Shown: positions 1-9,382, numbered from the stretch's first letter. The stretch is DNA of 64,000 nucleotides from Flavobacterium aquidurense (GCF_001404985.1 NZ_JRLF01000006.1:496001-560000); one strand, 5' to 3'. Notes: generated from the letters alone by a model not told the origin. Made by a program: numbers and translations.

Positions 1-115
1 ATTTTTTAAGTACCAAAACTTAATTCTTTTTTTGCTATTTTTGATTCAGTTAAAAAGACACGAAACCTATCAAAAAGAGCGCGTTAAAACCGGAAACATT
101 TTTAAAAACCTGCAA

Positions 116-904
116 ATGAAACAGAAATTTTTACTATTATTTATTTTAATGGCACTTTTAATTTCGTGCAAAGATACTTCAGGACAAAAAAATAATTCTG
201 TAAAGACAGACAACACAAAACAAGAAACAAAAAATACTGAAGCTAAAGGTGAAGATTCATCAAAAACAGCTGTTTATTTTATAAAGACAAAAAAAATACC
301 TGCTACAAATGAACTTAGAAAATGTATTAAAGAAGAAATTGAAAGTGTAGAAAGTATTGATTTTACTGGTGATAAAATTGCTGATTATATTTGTAAAACG
401 GCAATAGACACGTTAGGAATTGGAAATGAATACTGGATTTCATCTGAATACAAAACAATAAAAAAAGTAAAATATTATGGCGATGGTTTTCATTATCGCT
501 GGTTTATAAATTTAGATAATGACCCTGAACCTGAAATGTTTGAAACAAACGGAGACGAAGATGGCGCGGACTACACTATTACGGATCAAAATTTAACAAC
601 AGGAAAAGACAGGACATTACTTTATATTAATCCGGTTATAATTGAAAATAATAAAAAATATTGGGGTTATTCATGGGATGTAAAAAATATAACAGCACGA
701 AAAAACGGAACTGATATTGAATTATTCTGCTCTTTAAACCATCAAATAATCAGGGATGGAAATGAAGAATATGATCCTGAATTTCAAAAAATAATGCCGG
801 TACTTTTTTTTACCGGACATCACACGCAAGAAAGCGGAAACCTCAACATAAAAGATGAAAAATGGTTAACATTACAGGAAATTATCAAACAAACTAAAAG
901 ATAA
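116..904 (+). CDS. Hypothetical lipoprotein
   Basis: The protein has 262 residues and begins with a lipoprotein signal peptide: hydrophobic core, then lipobox LISC with Cys18, followed by a Ser/Lys/Asn-rich linker to about residue 50. The mature part is a single domain I do not recognise. Near residues 140-170 it has an acidic stretch (NLDNDPEPEMFETNGDEDGA) that resembles a calcium-binding loop, but this is only a resemblance. An upstream in-frame ATG at 32 would put 28 charged residues before the signal peptide, so the ATG at 116 is chosen. It is likely anchored to the outer or inner membrane facing the periplasm. It stands alone and ends in a strong terminator. Confidence 0.75.
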   Translation: MKQKFLLLFILMALLISCKDTSGQKNNSVKTDNTKQETKNTEAKGEDSSKTAVYFIKTKKIPATNELRKCIKEEIESVESIDFTGDKIADYICKTAIDTLGIGNEYWISSEYKTIKKVKYYGDGFHYRWFINLDNDPEPEMFETNGDEDGADYTITDQNLTTGKDRTLLYINPVIIENNKKYWGYSWDVKNITARKNGTDIELFCSLNHQIIRDGNEEYDPEFQKIMPVLFFTGHHTQESGNLNIKDEKWLTLQEIIKQTKR

Positions 905-925
905 TTTGGTAACATATAAAATTCA

Positions 926-960
926 AATCCCATTTATAACAAATGGGATTTTTTATTTTT
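926..960 (+). terminator. Rho-independent terminator
   Basis: A 10-bp perfect stem (AATCCCATTT / AAATGGGATT) with a 5-nt loop is followed by a T-rich run. It lies between the convergent lipoprotein and acetyltransferase genes and could serve both. Confidence 0.8.
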
Positions 961-969
961 TCTTCTTTT

Positions 970-1605
970 TTATTTTTGTGTTTTAGGCTTATAAAGCATT
1001 GCTGTACACAAGCAGTTTTTTCTTTCTTTACTGATTAATATTGGGCAATTGATACACGATTTACAGTTGTCCCAGAAAAGTTCATCGGTGGTTAATTCAG
1101 AATAAGTCACAGGTTCAAAACCAAGTTCGTGGTTCATTTTCATTACGGCCAGACCAGTAGTAAGACTGAAGATACTGGCGTCAGGATATTTTTGACGGCT
1201 TAGTTCAAAAATTTTTCTCTTAATGTTTTTTGCAAGTCCTGTATGTCTGAATTGTGGCGCAACAATCAATCCGGAATTAGAAACATATTTACCGTTATTC
1301 CAGGAAGAGATAAAAGAAAAGCCTGCCCATCTCCCATCTGATGAAAAAGCAATAATCGCATCACCATTTTTCATTTTTTCTTCAAGTAATTCAACAGGTC
1401 GAGCAGAAATACCTGTTCCACGAGCTGTAGCAGATGATAATGTGACTTCGCAAATTTCTTTTAGCCAGGAAATATGGTTTATATTGGCAATTTCAATCGT
1501 AAAATCAGTTGATTCTTCCAGTGTTTTATTTTTGATTAATAAGGTTGTTTTTTCTGAAAATGAAACAGGTCTATAAAAATCTTTAGCAAGTTGTTGGGTT
1601 TTCAT
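970..1605 (-). CDS. GNAT family N-acetyltransferase, ArgA-like with C-terminal Cys cluster
   Basis: 211 residues. The GNAT acetyl-CoA loop is visible as SGLIVAPQFRHTGLAK (about 111-126). The C-terminus holds five cysteines, C181, C184, C187, C198 and C200, in a CxxCxxC...CxC arrangement that could bind a metal. From memory, this arrangement followed by a TAMLY ending is typical of the acetyltransferase that opens the arginine cluster in Bacteroidota and is thought to act as the N-acetylglutamate synthase. Here no arg genes are nearby, so this is probably a paralogue with another or unknown substrate. The acetyltransferase call is secure; the arginine link is inference. Confidence 0.75.
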   Translation of the reverse strand: MKTQQLAKDFYRPVSFSEKTTLLIKNKTLEESTDFTIEIANINHISWLKEICEVTLSSATARGTGISARPVELLEEKMKNGDAIIAFSSDGRWAGFSFISSWNNGKYVSNSGLIVAPQFRHTGLAKNIKRKIFELSRQKYPDASIFSLTTGLAVMKMNHELGFEPVTYSELTTDELFWDNCKSCINCPILISKERKNCLCTAMLYKPKTQK

Positions 1606-2029
1606 TAGTTTACAGTACTTCCGGTTTTATTATTAATAAATATCCAGGGTTCGGAATACAAAAGCATATTTTCAAATTACATACCAAACCATTGCAGATC
1701 CCAGCTTATAGGTATTACAACCTTCTATACTGGCATTTTTGGACAATAATTACTATTTCTCACCTTTTACGATTCTTATCAAAATGATACGATTTTATCA
1801 TTTTGATGCAGTTTATAAAATATAGTTTTTCGCTGAAAATCCAGATAAGAAAATAGCTGTTTGCCTTTATATTTTCTAAAAGTATCGAAAAACAAAAACC
1901 TGATAATGATAGTTTTACAACTTATACTGGTCATTATAAGAAACAATGAATACTATTTTTGCATCGGTCTGATAAAAAGCTTTTTACATAAGCAATCAAT
2001 TAGGCATCAATACATTAACTTTTTGAAAT
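1606..2029. other. Divergent intergenic region, promoter area of the lytic transglycosylase
   Basis: No coding sequence seen. It lies between two divergent genes. It contains a perfect 11-bp palindrome at 1779-1806 and a TAnnTTTG-type element (TATTTTTG) at 1954-1961, about 70 nt before the transglycosylase start; no clear -33 TTG accompanies the latter. Confidence 0.5.
1779..1806. repeat. 11-bp palindrome, possible operator
   Basis: TCAAAATGATA and TATCATTTTGA face each other across a 6-nt spacer. There is no T-run after it, so it does not look like a terminator. A dimeric regulator site is possible. Confidence 0.45.
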
Positions 2030-3367
2030 ATGATAAATAAAAAAATCACTCGTTACTTTTATATCTTGTTTTTAATTCCGTTTTTTTCACAGGCAGTTGC
2101 CCAAAACAAAGGAATCAAAGCAATAGAGAAAAAGAATGTTTACCTGGATTCTATAAAAAAGACATTTGTCAAAAATAATATGACAGCACGTGTTGATAGT
2201 TTATGGATGAGTGAATTAACGAGTTTAAACAATTTTAATGCTCTTTCTTCTGATATTGAAAATAGTACAACAGATAAAAAAGTTGACTTAGAACTACCTA
2301 CAGAAGTACTGAAAGCGAGACTGGCTGCAATGAATGCTAAATCTCCTTTTAATATTGAATACAATCCACAACTTGAAAATGTTATCAAGTCGTTTCTTAA
2401 ATATCGAAAAAAATCATTTGGACGATTAATGGCTATTTCTGAATATTATTTCCCACTATTTGAAGAAGCATTAACAAAGGAAAATATTCCGTTGGAAATA
2501 AAATATCTTGCCGTAGTTGAATCTGCATTAAATCCAAAAGCAGTTTCAAAAATGGGCGCTACCGGACTTTGGCAATTTATGTTTCATACCGGAAAACAAT
2601 ATAAACTAAAAATAGATTCGTATGTTGATGAGCGTCATGATCCTTTAAAATCAACTGAAGCTGCGGCGAAATATATGACAAGTATGTATAAAGCTTTTGG
2701 TGACTGGGACCTGGTTTTAGCCGCTTACAATTCAGGGCCCGGAAATGTTTCTAAAGCAATTAACCGTTCAGGCGGACAAAAAAATTACTGGAACATCAGG
2801 AAACAACTTCCTAAGGAAACACAAGGTTATATTCCTGCTTTTCTTGCTACGATGTATCTTTATGAATACCATGCTGAACACGGTATTAAGCCCGAAAAAG
2901 CATTAGTAAAACATTTTGCTACCGATACGATAATGATTAAAAAGAAAATGAGTTTTAAACAAATTTCTGATTTGATTGATATTCCAATAGCACAACTCGA
3001 ATTGTTAAACCCATCTTATAAGCTAAATGTTATTCCGGTTTATGACAATCAAAACCATTATTTGAGACTGCCTCAGGATAAAGTGGCGGTTTTTACTTTA
3101 AACGAAGATAAAATTTACGCCTATGCAGCACATCAATCCGGATTGCGTGAAAAACCAATTTATACTTCTACAGCTGTTGCTGCAAAAACTACAAGTTCTA
3201 AAAAAACCGCAACGTTTGAAAAAACAAAGTATTACACCATAAAAAAAGGAGATACTTTGGGCAGTATTGCAAGAAAATATGCTGTTTCTGTCTCTGACTT
3301 AAAAAAGTGGAACAAGATAAACGGAGATTTACTTGCACTGGGCAAAAACTTGAAAGTAACAAACTAG
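2030..3367 (+). CDS. Lytic transglycosylase with LysM domain (MltD type)
   Basis: 445 residues. A signal peptide ends near residue 25. The SLT goose-lysozyme-like domain spans about 130-290, with catalytic Glu164 in VVESAL and the typical AVSKMGATGLWQFM and AAYNSGPGNV segments. A LysM repeat occupies about 400-443 (YYTIKKGDTLGSIA), which binds peptidoglycan. The enzyme should cleave the MurNAc-GlcNAc bond to form 1,6-anhydro ends in the periplasm, for wall turnover. Length and order match MltD-like proteins of Bacteroidota, except that only one clear LysM is present. It is monocistronic and ends in the hairpin at 3467. Confidence 0.9.
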   Translation: MINKKITRYFYILFLIPFFSQAVAQNKGIKAIEKKNVYLDSIKKTFVKNNMTARVDSLWMSELTSLNNFNALSSDIENSTTDKKVDLELPTEVLKARLAAMNAKSPFNIEYNPQLENVIKSFLKYRKKSFGRLMAISEYYFPLFEEALTKENIPLEIKYLAVVESALNPKAVSKMGATGLWQFMFHTGKQYKLKIDSYVDERHDPLKSTEAAAKYMTSMYKAFGDWDLVLAAYNSGPGNVSKAINRSGGQKNYWNIRKQLPKETQGYIPAFLATMYLYEYHAEHGIKPEKALVKHFATDTIMIKKKMSFKQISDLIDIPIAQLELLNPSYKLNVIPVYDNQNHYLRLPQDKVAVFTLNEDKIYAYAAHQSGLREKPIYTSTAVAAKTTSSKKTATFEKTKYYTIKKGDTLGSIARKYAVSVSDLKKWNKINGDLLALGKNLKVTN

Positions 3368-3466
3368 CATACATACAGGAATCTGTAGTCAAATTTCTTT
3401 TGTGCAAACTTTTCCCCAAAAGCGTGCATGAATTTAAACAATCTGATTATAACGAGTTCCATAAAT

Positions 3467-3515
3467 AAACCCGACAGTCTGATATTCTCAGAATAAACTG
3501 TCGGGTTTGCTATTT
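3467..3515. terminator. Bidirectional terminator between transglycosylase and mreB
   Basis: A 12-bp stem, AAACCCGACAGT / ACTGTCGGGTTT, lies between convergent genes. T-rich sequence follows on the plus strand. A near-identical hairpin recurs at 20356-20393. Confidence 0.8.
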
Positions 3516-3535
3516 TCTAAAATTTGGTAATGCGT

Positions 3536-4564
3536 TTATTTTACTAATACACTTCGATATCTTGGTATATCTTTTAAGACAATACCGGTTCCTCTAACCA
3601 CAGCTCTCAACGGATCTTCGGCAATATAAACGGGTAAATCTGTCTTTTGTGAAATTCTTTTATCGAGACCACGAAGCATTGCTCCTCCTCCTGCCAGATA
3701 AAGTCCTGTATTATAAATATCTGCAGCAAGTTCCGGCGGTGTCATCGAAAGCGTTACCATAATAGCATCTTCAATTCGAAGGATAGATTTATCGAGTGCT
3801 CTTGCAATTTCCCTAAAAGTAATCCTCACCTCTTTAGGTTTGCCCGTAAGCAAATCCCTTCCGCGAACCATAATATCTTCCGGTGGATATTCCAGTTCTT
3901 CAGTAGCAGCACCAACCTCAATTTTTATCATTTCTGCAGAAGCATCCCCAATATACAAATTGTGCTGTGTACGCATGTAAAACAGGATATCATTGGTAAA
4001 AACATCGCCTGCAATTTTTATGGATTTATCACAAATAATTCCGCCAAGGGCAATTACCGCAATCTCTGTAGTTCCACCTCCAATATCTACGATGATGTTT
4101 CCTTTTGGCAGCATCACATCCAGACCAATACCAATAGCCGCGGCCATAGGTTCATGAATTAAAAATACTTCTTTACCATTTACACGTTCACAAGACTCTT
4201 TTACTGCTCGCATTTCAACCTCCGTAATTCCACTGGGGATACATACCACCATTCGTAATGCAGGAGTAAAAAAATTTTTCTTTAGTTCTGGTATGTTTTT
4301 TATAAACCAGCTGATCATTTTTTCTGATGCATCAAAATCTGCAATAACCCCATCTTTAAGAGGTCGGATGGTTTTAATATTTTCGTGTGTTTTACCTTGC
4401 ATTAAACTTGCCTCTTTACCAACGGCAATAATTTTTCCGTTTCTAATATCCCTGGCTACAATCGAAGGACTGTCTACTACTATTTTTCCGTCATAAATTA
4501 TTAAAGTATTCGCAGTTCCCAAATCCATAGCTATTTCCACTATCATAAAATCAAATAAGCCCAT
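3536..4564 (-). CDS. mreB: Rod shape-determining protein MreB-type (actin fold)
   Basis: 342 residues from the ATG at 4564, giving MGLFDF; a longer frame to 4621 adds 19 residues without family similarity. Actin-fold motifs are clear: phosphate-1 loop DLGTANTLIIYDG near the start, IVDIGGGTTEIAVI for phosphate-2, and TGLYLAGGGAMLRGLD for the adenosine pocket. MreB forms membrane filaments that guide wall synthesis. The gene has no mreC, mreD, pbp2 or rodA next to it, which suggests the second, stand-alone MreB paralogue found in many flavobacteria rather than the morphogenetic operon copy. The neighbouring transglycosylase also concerns the wall, but transcription converges. Confidence 0.9.
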   Translation of the reverse strand: MGLFDFMIVEIAMDLGTANTLIIYDGKIVVDSPSIVARDIRNGKIIAVGKEASLMQGKTHENIKTIRPLKDGVIADFDASEKMISWFIKNIPELKKNFFTPALRMVVCIPSGITEVEMRAVKESCERVNGKEVFLIHEPMAAAIGIGLDVMLPKGNIIVDIGGGTTEIAVIALGGIICDKSIKIAGDVFTNDILFYMRTQHNLYIGDASAEMIKIEVGAATEELEYPPEDIMVRGRDLLTGKPKEVRITFREIARALDKSILRIEDAIMVTLSMTPPELAADIYNTGLYLAGGGAMLRGLDKRISQKTDLPVYIAEDPLRAVVRGTGIVLKDIPRYRSVLVK

Positions 4565-4795
4565 AATATAGTTTTGTTTAAGAACGTTGATTATTGTTGT
4601 TTTATTCTCTGCAAATAACAAAAATCGAATGTAGCTATAAAAATCTCTTATTTGTCACAATATTTAAGTTATTGTATATCAGCATACAAAATCTATTAAG
4701 TACTAACCTTTTTTGAATAAAAAAACAATCCTAAATTTTTCTTAAAGAAAATATGAGGGGATTATATGTTTCGTAATTTAAAAATAATGTAATCA

Positions 4796-4830
4796 AAAAA
4801 AAGCCCTTTCAAAATACAATTGAAAGGGCT
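4796..4830 (-). terminator. Terminator of the Svx-like gene
   Basis: Stem AGCCCTTTCAA (4802-4812) pairs with TTGAAAGGGCT (4820-4830). Read on the minus strand it is followed by a run of seven T. It sits 24 nt past the stop of the gene ending at 4854. Confidence 0.85.
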
Positions 4831-4853
4831 GATTTTTTTAATTTATTATATTG

Positions 4854-7088
4854 CTATTGCTTAATAAATGATTTATTTACTATAGTATTTCCGGTCTGGA
4901 TACGTAATAAATAAACTCCTTTTACTAAATGGCTGCAATTGAACGGAATATCAATTCTGCCAATTTCATAAGTCTGGTTGGCGATCACATTTAATTTGCG
5001 TCCGTTAATATCAAATAATGAAATCGTAACCTTTTGCAAATCAGTCTGCATAAACGAAATGTTTATGTTTCCTGATGTTGGGTTAGGGTAAACACTCAAA
5101 TCAACCTCTGAATCCAGAATTGAGTTCACAGAACTTAATGTTGCTGTTGTTGTACAAGTTGGCGTGCTACTAAAAGCCATCGTTGCTGCCGGGAAATTTG
5201 TAAAAGCAGGATTTATATCAATATTAGAAACATCGTTAGCACCTTTACCATCACATTCTGCCCTGCCGTTTCTCCAATAAGGAAACTGAAGATAAACACC
5301 TGCCGTAGAACAGCTTCCTATTTCTGCGTCACCGCCCACAACAACTGATCCTCCAAAATTTCCGGCAAACAACATAGCATTTCCTTTAATATTTGCTGTA
5401 TTTGCAACAGAACCACCTTCCATCCAGGCATTTCCTTCTACAATAGCATTACTTGATAAAGTAGCATTATATACACATGCATTGTCCCTTACAATTGCGC
5501 TACCGCTTATAGTACCTCCATCAACCATTGCATATCCATCGATACGCGCATTTCCTGAAATCGTACCGCGTCTTACAATTGCATATGGTCCAACGTAAAC
5601 AGATGCTGCAACACTGGCACTATTAGATACCCATCCTCCGCCGTTGCTATGAATGCGTCCATTTGTTTTAAGGAATTTTCTAAAATCAGCCGCTGGTTGA
5701 AAACCTTCAGGATTGGCATTTGCAATTTTTAGTTCATAAGGATATCTTCTTTGTTTAGGATAACCCACATCCATATTATAGTTCACATGCACTTTTGGAG
5801 CCGAAAATACAACTAGAAAAATCCCTGATTCGGTAGTTGTATTAAGATCAAATGATGCTTCACCATCTGTGTTATACATTGGACTGTAACGAGATACGGT
5901 GCCATCTGCTTTTGTAGTAACAAAACCATAACGCCAGCCAGCCTGTGTTGGGTTTACTTCAGTATGACCTTTAAATTTTATACTTACTTTTTTTTGAGTT
6001 CCCGCACAAGTTGGGTATAAAGGGATTATATTCATTCCGTAATCCTGTGGTGCCCAGTCATTGTTTGTATAATATTGATCTGTGGTACCTTCGACTTTTG
6101 TAAGTAATGTATATTGCCTGCTAGTATATCGAGGCATATTATTTTTTATAAGAGTGTGTGTATTTCGAATTGTTTTTCCAAAATTACTCGTTGCATTTAT
6201 CTGAGAATTCCATTGAATAGGATAATCAAATGCAGGTTGTCTTTGTGCATATCCCCACAGATAATCGTTGAGCTGTTCCTGAGTAAATCCTTTAAGCCTT
6301 TTGATGGTTTCAAGAGGATGTTCCTGATTTTTAGATTCAGCCCACATTCTTCTCGTAAAATCAAAACCTTCTTTTTCCTGTACATAATACATCAAATGAA
6401 AATTAGTGTAATGATGACGATTAGAAGACCACATAAAATGTCTGGTTTGTATCCATCTTGTTAAGGTTCCGTCTATTTCTGCCCATTGCGGATAAGCCTG
6501 AGCACGCATAAAATTAGCATGGCCTTCGTAAAACGGACTTGCCCAGTCATAACCGGCAAAAGCAGTTCCGTTGCCCGGATTTTCCTGAATACTCATCATC
6601 ATTTGAAGCGTGTGAGCAAACTCATGTGATAATGCACCGCCATCTTTAGTTGCCTGAGGATGCACAAACATGGCGCCAATAGTATTACTAAAAGAACTGG
6701 CTTGCGCAAAGGCCTCCAAACGCGGATCTGTAGAGTTCCAGGTATTCATCATCATAATAATGATTTTGTACTTACCAAAATTTGTTGTTGGCGCATTATT
6801 GATAAATTTCAAATCATTTATGTATCGCTTAAAACTGTGTTCAAGAGTATCTGCAACAGATTTAGGCGTAAATCGCAATGTAGCATCAGCATATGCTGCA
6901 GGATTAGTACCTACCTTATCGCCCCAATAGAGCACAAAATTTGTCGACTCGTATTTTCTTGTATTCGAGACATTGTTATAAAATTCATTGTTGGGGTTAC
7001 TCCATTCCGTAGGTGTGAACAGCGTTTTTTGTCCAATTGCAATATAACTGCAAAGAAAAAGGACGACTTGTAAGAAAAGTTTTTTCAT
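4854..7088 (-). CDS. Svx/AvrXca-like secreted metallopeptidase-fold protein with T9SS sorting domain
   Basis: 744 residues with an N-terminal signal peptide (to about residue 19). Residues 40-330 resemble the Svx/AvrXca virulence-avirulence family: HEFAH at 155-159 is a zinc-binding HExxH motif, with Glu188 in FYEGHAN as a possible third ligand, as in gluzincins. A central segment around 510-620 has short imperfect repeats (GNARIDG, GSAIVRD, SNAIVEG, GNAWMEG, GNAMLFA) that suggest a left-handed beta-helix. The last 75 residues, starting with YPNPTSGNI and ending in a KSFIKQ motif, form a type A T9SS sorting domain, so the protein is exported and probably surface-attached. Substrate unknown; plant-cell-wall or host glycoprotein targets are speculation from the family name. 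Confidence 0.8.
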   Translation of the reverse strand: MKKLFLQVVLFLCSYIAIGQKTLFTPTEWSNPNNEFYNNVSNTRKYESTNFVLYWGDKVGTNPAAYADATLRFTPKSVADTLEHSFKRYINDLKFINNAPTTNFGKYKIIIMMMNTWNSTDPRLEAFAQASSFSNTIGAMFVHPQATKDGGALSHEFAHTLQMMMSIQENPGNGTAFAGYDWASPFYEGHANFMRAQAYPQWAEIDGTLTRWIQTRHFMWSSNRHHYTNFHLMYYVQEKEGFDFTRRMWAESKNQEHPLETIKRLKGFTQEQLNDYLWGYAQRQPAFDYPIQWNSQINATSNFGKTIRNTHTLIKNNMPRYTSRQYTLLTKVEGTTDQYYTNNDWAPQDYGMNIIPLYPTCAGTQKKVSIKFKGHTEVNPTQAGWRYGFVTTKADGTVSRYSPMYNTDGEASFDLNTTTESGIFLVVFSAPKVHVNYNMDVGYPKQRRYPYELKIANANPEGFQPAADFRKFLKTNGRIHSNGGGWVSNSASVAASVYVGPYAIVRRGTISGNARIDGYAMVDGGTISGSAIVRDNACVYNATLSSNAIVEGNAWMEGGSVANTANIKGNAMLFAGNFGGSVVVGGDAEIGSCSTAGVYLQFPYWRNGRAECDGKGANDVSNIDINPAFTNFPAATMAFSSTPTCTTTATLSSVNSILDSEVDLSVYPNPTSGNINISFMQTDLQKVTISLFDINGRKLNVIANQTYEIGRIDIPFNCSHLVKGVYLLRIQTGNTIVNKSFIKQ

Positions 7089-7617
7089 ATATTAACTTAT
7101 TTGGGGGTTACGTATTTATTAAAAATCTTTTTACTGCATAATTAAGACACTTATAATATCCCTCTCCTGCCTTGCAAACTAACCTGCAAATACAATCCCC
7201 ACCTGATAAATTAAAACCGTCTCTAATTAGTAATCAAAAACACTTATGAATGTTGCTTTAAAACAATCCAAAAAAATTTAAATGTAAATGCAACATTTAA
7301 AAATAAAAGTTGCGAATATACGTATTAATATGAATAATAAAAGAAAAATAAATCGACTAAGTGCAAATTAATACGATGAAATGTAAATTTTAAAAAAATA
7401 CAAGTATTTAGAACCGCATATTTATTGCTAAATAGTACAGATATTTTACCTACTAATTATGCAACTCTAAATTATTTTTCTGTAATAAAAACCACAGACC
7501 TCTTAAGTAAATTTGTAAAATACACGCCTGTAAAAAGTAACTTTAGATTCATATATCATAAAAAAGAGATGATGGATTACTGGAAATAAATATAGAATTA
7601 ACTAAAAAAATAGCGTT
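7089..7617. other. Divergent intergenic region, no gene
   Basis: AT-rich, with no open frame of note. TAAATTTG at 7508-7515 matches the Bacteroidota -7 box and precedes the acidic repeat gene by about 100 nt, but no TTG is found at the expected -33 distance. Confidence 0.4.
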
Positions 7618-8001
7618 ATGGAAAAGCAAAACAACAACGAATATGGTCATACAGACCCTGATTTTATTGATCAAAATACGCTAGTTGACGGAAATAACAT
7701 TCAAAGCGAAGATCAATATACACACAAAGCACCTACAGAACAAACAACTGAATTTGGAGAAAGTGATCCTGATTATATAGACCAGAATACACTGGTAGAT
7801 ACTGATAATTATGCCAGGGACGAAGATCCTTACCAATATAAGGAAGGATATATTGAAGATCTTAAAAACCTGGGAAATGATTTTGAAAACAATTCAAATA
7901 GCAGTTCAGAAAAAACTGAAGATCAGCATAAAAACGTTTCTAAAGATTCAGTGAACAGCAGTGATAAAAAGGATAATAAAACTGACGAAGATCAGGAATA
8001 A
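7618..8001 (+). CDS. Small acidic protein with two internal repeats
   Basis: 127 residues, no signal peptide, no hydrophobic segment. Two copies of a motif of about 40 residues are visible: DPDFIDQNTLVDG near residue 17 and DPDYIDQNTLVDT near 57, each followed by a region ending in Tyr-His or Tyr-Lys. The C-terminal third is Ser/Lys/Asp/Asn-rich and likely disordered. No known family recognised. It is strongly acidic and probably cytoplasmic. A terminator follows at 8025, so it is likely its own transcription unit although the next two genes share its strand. Confidence 0.65.
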   Translation: MEKQNNNEYGHTDPDFIDQNTLVDGNNIQSEDQYTHKAPTEQTTEFGESDPDYIDQNTLVDTDNYARDEDPYQYKEGYIEDLKNLGNDFENNSNSSSEKTEDQHKNVSKDSVNSSDKKDNKTDEDQE

Positions 8002-8024
8002 CCATATTATCATAAATTCAATAT

Positions 8025-8055
8025 AAAAAAGGCATACTTTGAGTATGCCTTTTTT
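8025..8055 (+). terminator. Rho-independent terminator
   Basis: Stem AAAAAAGGCATAC / GTATGCCTTTTTT with a 5-nt loop, 24 nt past the stop of the acidic repeat gene; the stem itself ends in the T-run. Confidence 0.85.
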
Positions 8056-8218
8056 GTATCTAAAAAGCAGTACTATTAGCTATACTTTCTATAATTTGTC
8101 TTTTTCTAAAACTCTTAAGAAACTTAAAATCCTTACATTTACGCCGTGGTCGACCAAATTATGTTGTGCAACAAAGCGATTATAGCAACATTAAGTCAAT
8201 TAATTTTAAGCAGTCAAG

Positions 8219-8956
8219 ATGGAAAAACATACTGTATCAGTAGCATCGTTACCCTTAGATGATAATACAATACCGAATAGTAAAATAAAAAAAGCTGATT
8301 TATTACCGGATCCGGAATCTCAGCTTGATTCTATGGAAAAGAAAGAAAAACCTATCTGGGATTCGAGCATTCCGTTTAGAGATTTGACAAATGCTACAAC
8401 TAAAAAAGAAAGTATTGGCCGACTAATTGATAAACTTGATGTTGAAAAAAACCTGAGATATCAAAGAACTGTAGAAGACACGTATTGCAATGTATATTCG
8501 TATGACTATTGCTATTTTTCTAAAGTCTATCTTCCTACGGTTTGGTGGACACCGGAATCTCTTGAAAAAGTTTTAGAAGAACAAGAAGTTGAGCCTGTTT
8601 TTGAGCAAACGGTAGACCGCATTTATTCCAGTGCCATACACGATTGGTTCTTAGAATGGGGAGTTAGTTTTGGCTGGAAAAGAATGTTTACTGTAGATGA
8701 AATTCAAAATAAAGTAAATACAAATGGCGGAATTGGAATAATTTGCGCCAAAAGAAGAGAAAAAGGACTTTCCGGGCATATTGTTCCCGTTGTTCCTGAA
8801 ACTAATTTGTATAAGGCATACCGTGAGAATGGCGTAGTGGTTTATCCCTTGCAATCACAGGCCGGAAAGCTAAATTATAACTATTTTGCAGAGGTTAGAA
8901 AAGACTGGTGGAATGACGAATTATATTCTTCACACGTGTTTTATTATCACGAATAA
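8219..8956 (+). CDS. Uncharacterised protein, predicted papain-like (NlpC/CHAP-type) hydrolase
   Basis: 245 residues with no signal peptide. Residues 1-80 are charged and probably disordered. Then comes DTYCNVYSYDYCYF with Cys90 in a TYCNxYxxD context, followed by YLPTVWW, and later GLSGHIVPVVPE with His187. A Cys in a CNxY segment that begins a helix, followed about 100 residues later by a GH-hydrophobic strand, is the usual Cys/His pattern of NlpC/P60, CHAP and related amidases. It would therefore be predicted to cut amide bonds, in peptidoglycan or in a peptide tag. The fold assignment is my inference from these two motifs; the substrate is unknown. It lies 426 nt before the predicted ligase gene on the same strand. 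Confidence 0.5.
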   Translation: MEKHTVSVASLPLDDNTIPNSKIKKADLLPDPESQLDSMEKKEKPIWDSSIPFRDLTNATTKKESIGRLIDKLDVEKNLRYQRTVEDTYCNVYSYDYCYFSKVYLPTVWWTPESLEKVLEEQEVEPVFEQTVDRIYSSAIHDWFLEWGVSFGWKRMFTVDEIQNKVNTNGGIGIICAKRREKGLSGHIVPVVPETNLYKAYRENGVVVYPLQSQAGKLNYNYFAEVRKDWWNDELYSSHVFYYHE

Positions 8957-9382
8957 AAATACAATTATCGGAATTGTATAAACATTCAAAAAAAAATATT
9001 GATTATCAACAAGTTAACCACTTGGAAATAACATAATAAAAAACTACTTTTGCAACTTAGAAAAAACAGGAACAGCAAAAGTGGTGATTTAGCTATTCTC
9101 ATGCTTAAATTATTGATACAAAAGTGATTAATAACGCTAGTAATTTTATAAGCCTTTTATAAAATTTTACTTCTTAATTGAACTTTCAGTCGATAAAAGT
9201 GCAAAAAATCTAAAATATAAATTCCTATATTTTTAAAAGTAAACGAAAACTTTTATAATGGAGGCAAAATATGCTTAATCCGTTATAGGTTTCCTGTCTC
9301 TTATTTTAACAGATTGGATTTTGTATTTCCGAATAAAAATAACTTTAGAATTAAATAACCTTAAAAAAGAAAGTAAGTATAA
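8957..9382. other. Intergenic region before the predicted ligase gene
   Basis: No gene and no strong hairpin seen. TAACTTTA at 9340-9347 is one base from the TAnnTTTG consensus, with TTG about 23 nt upstream, and may be the promoter of the gene at 9383. Confidence 0.4.

Noticed and set aside
1223..1576. 117-codon plus-strand frame inside the acetyltransferase gene
   Set aside because: Antisense shadow; the minus-strand frame has GNAT motifs.
6660..7073. 137-codon plus-strand frame in the Svx-like gene
   Set aside because: Antisense to a gene with signal peptide, HExxH and T9SS domain; no features of its own.
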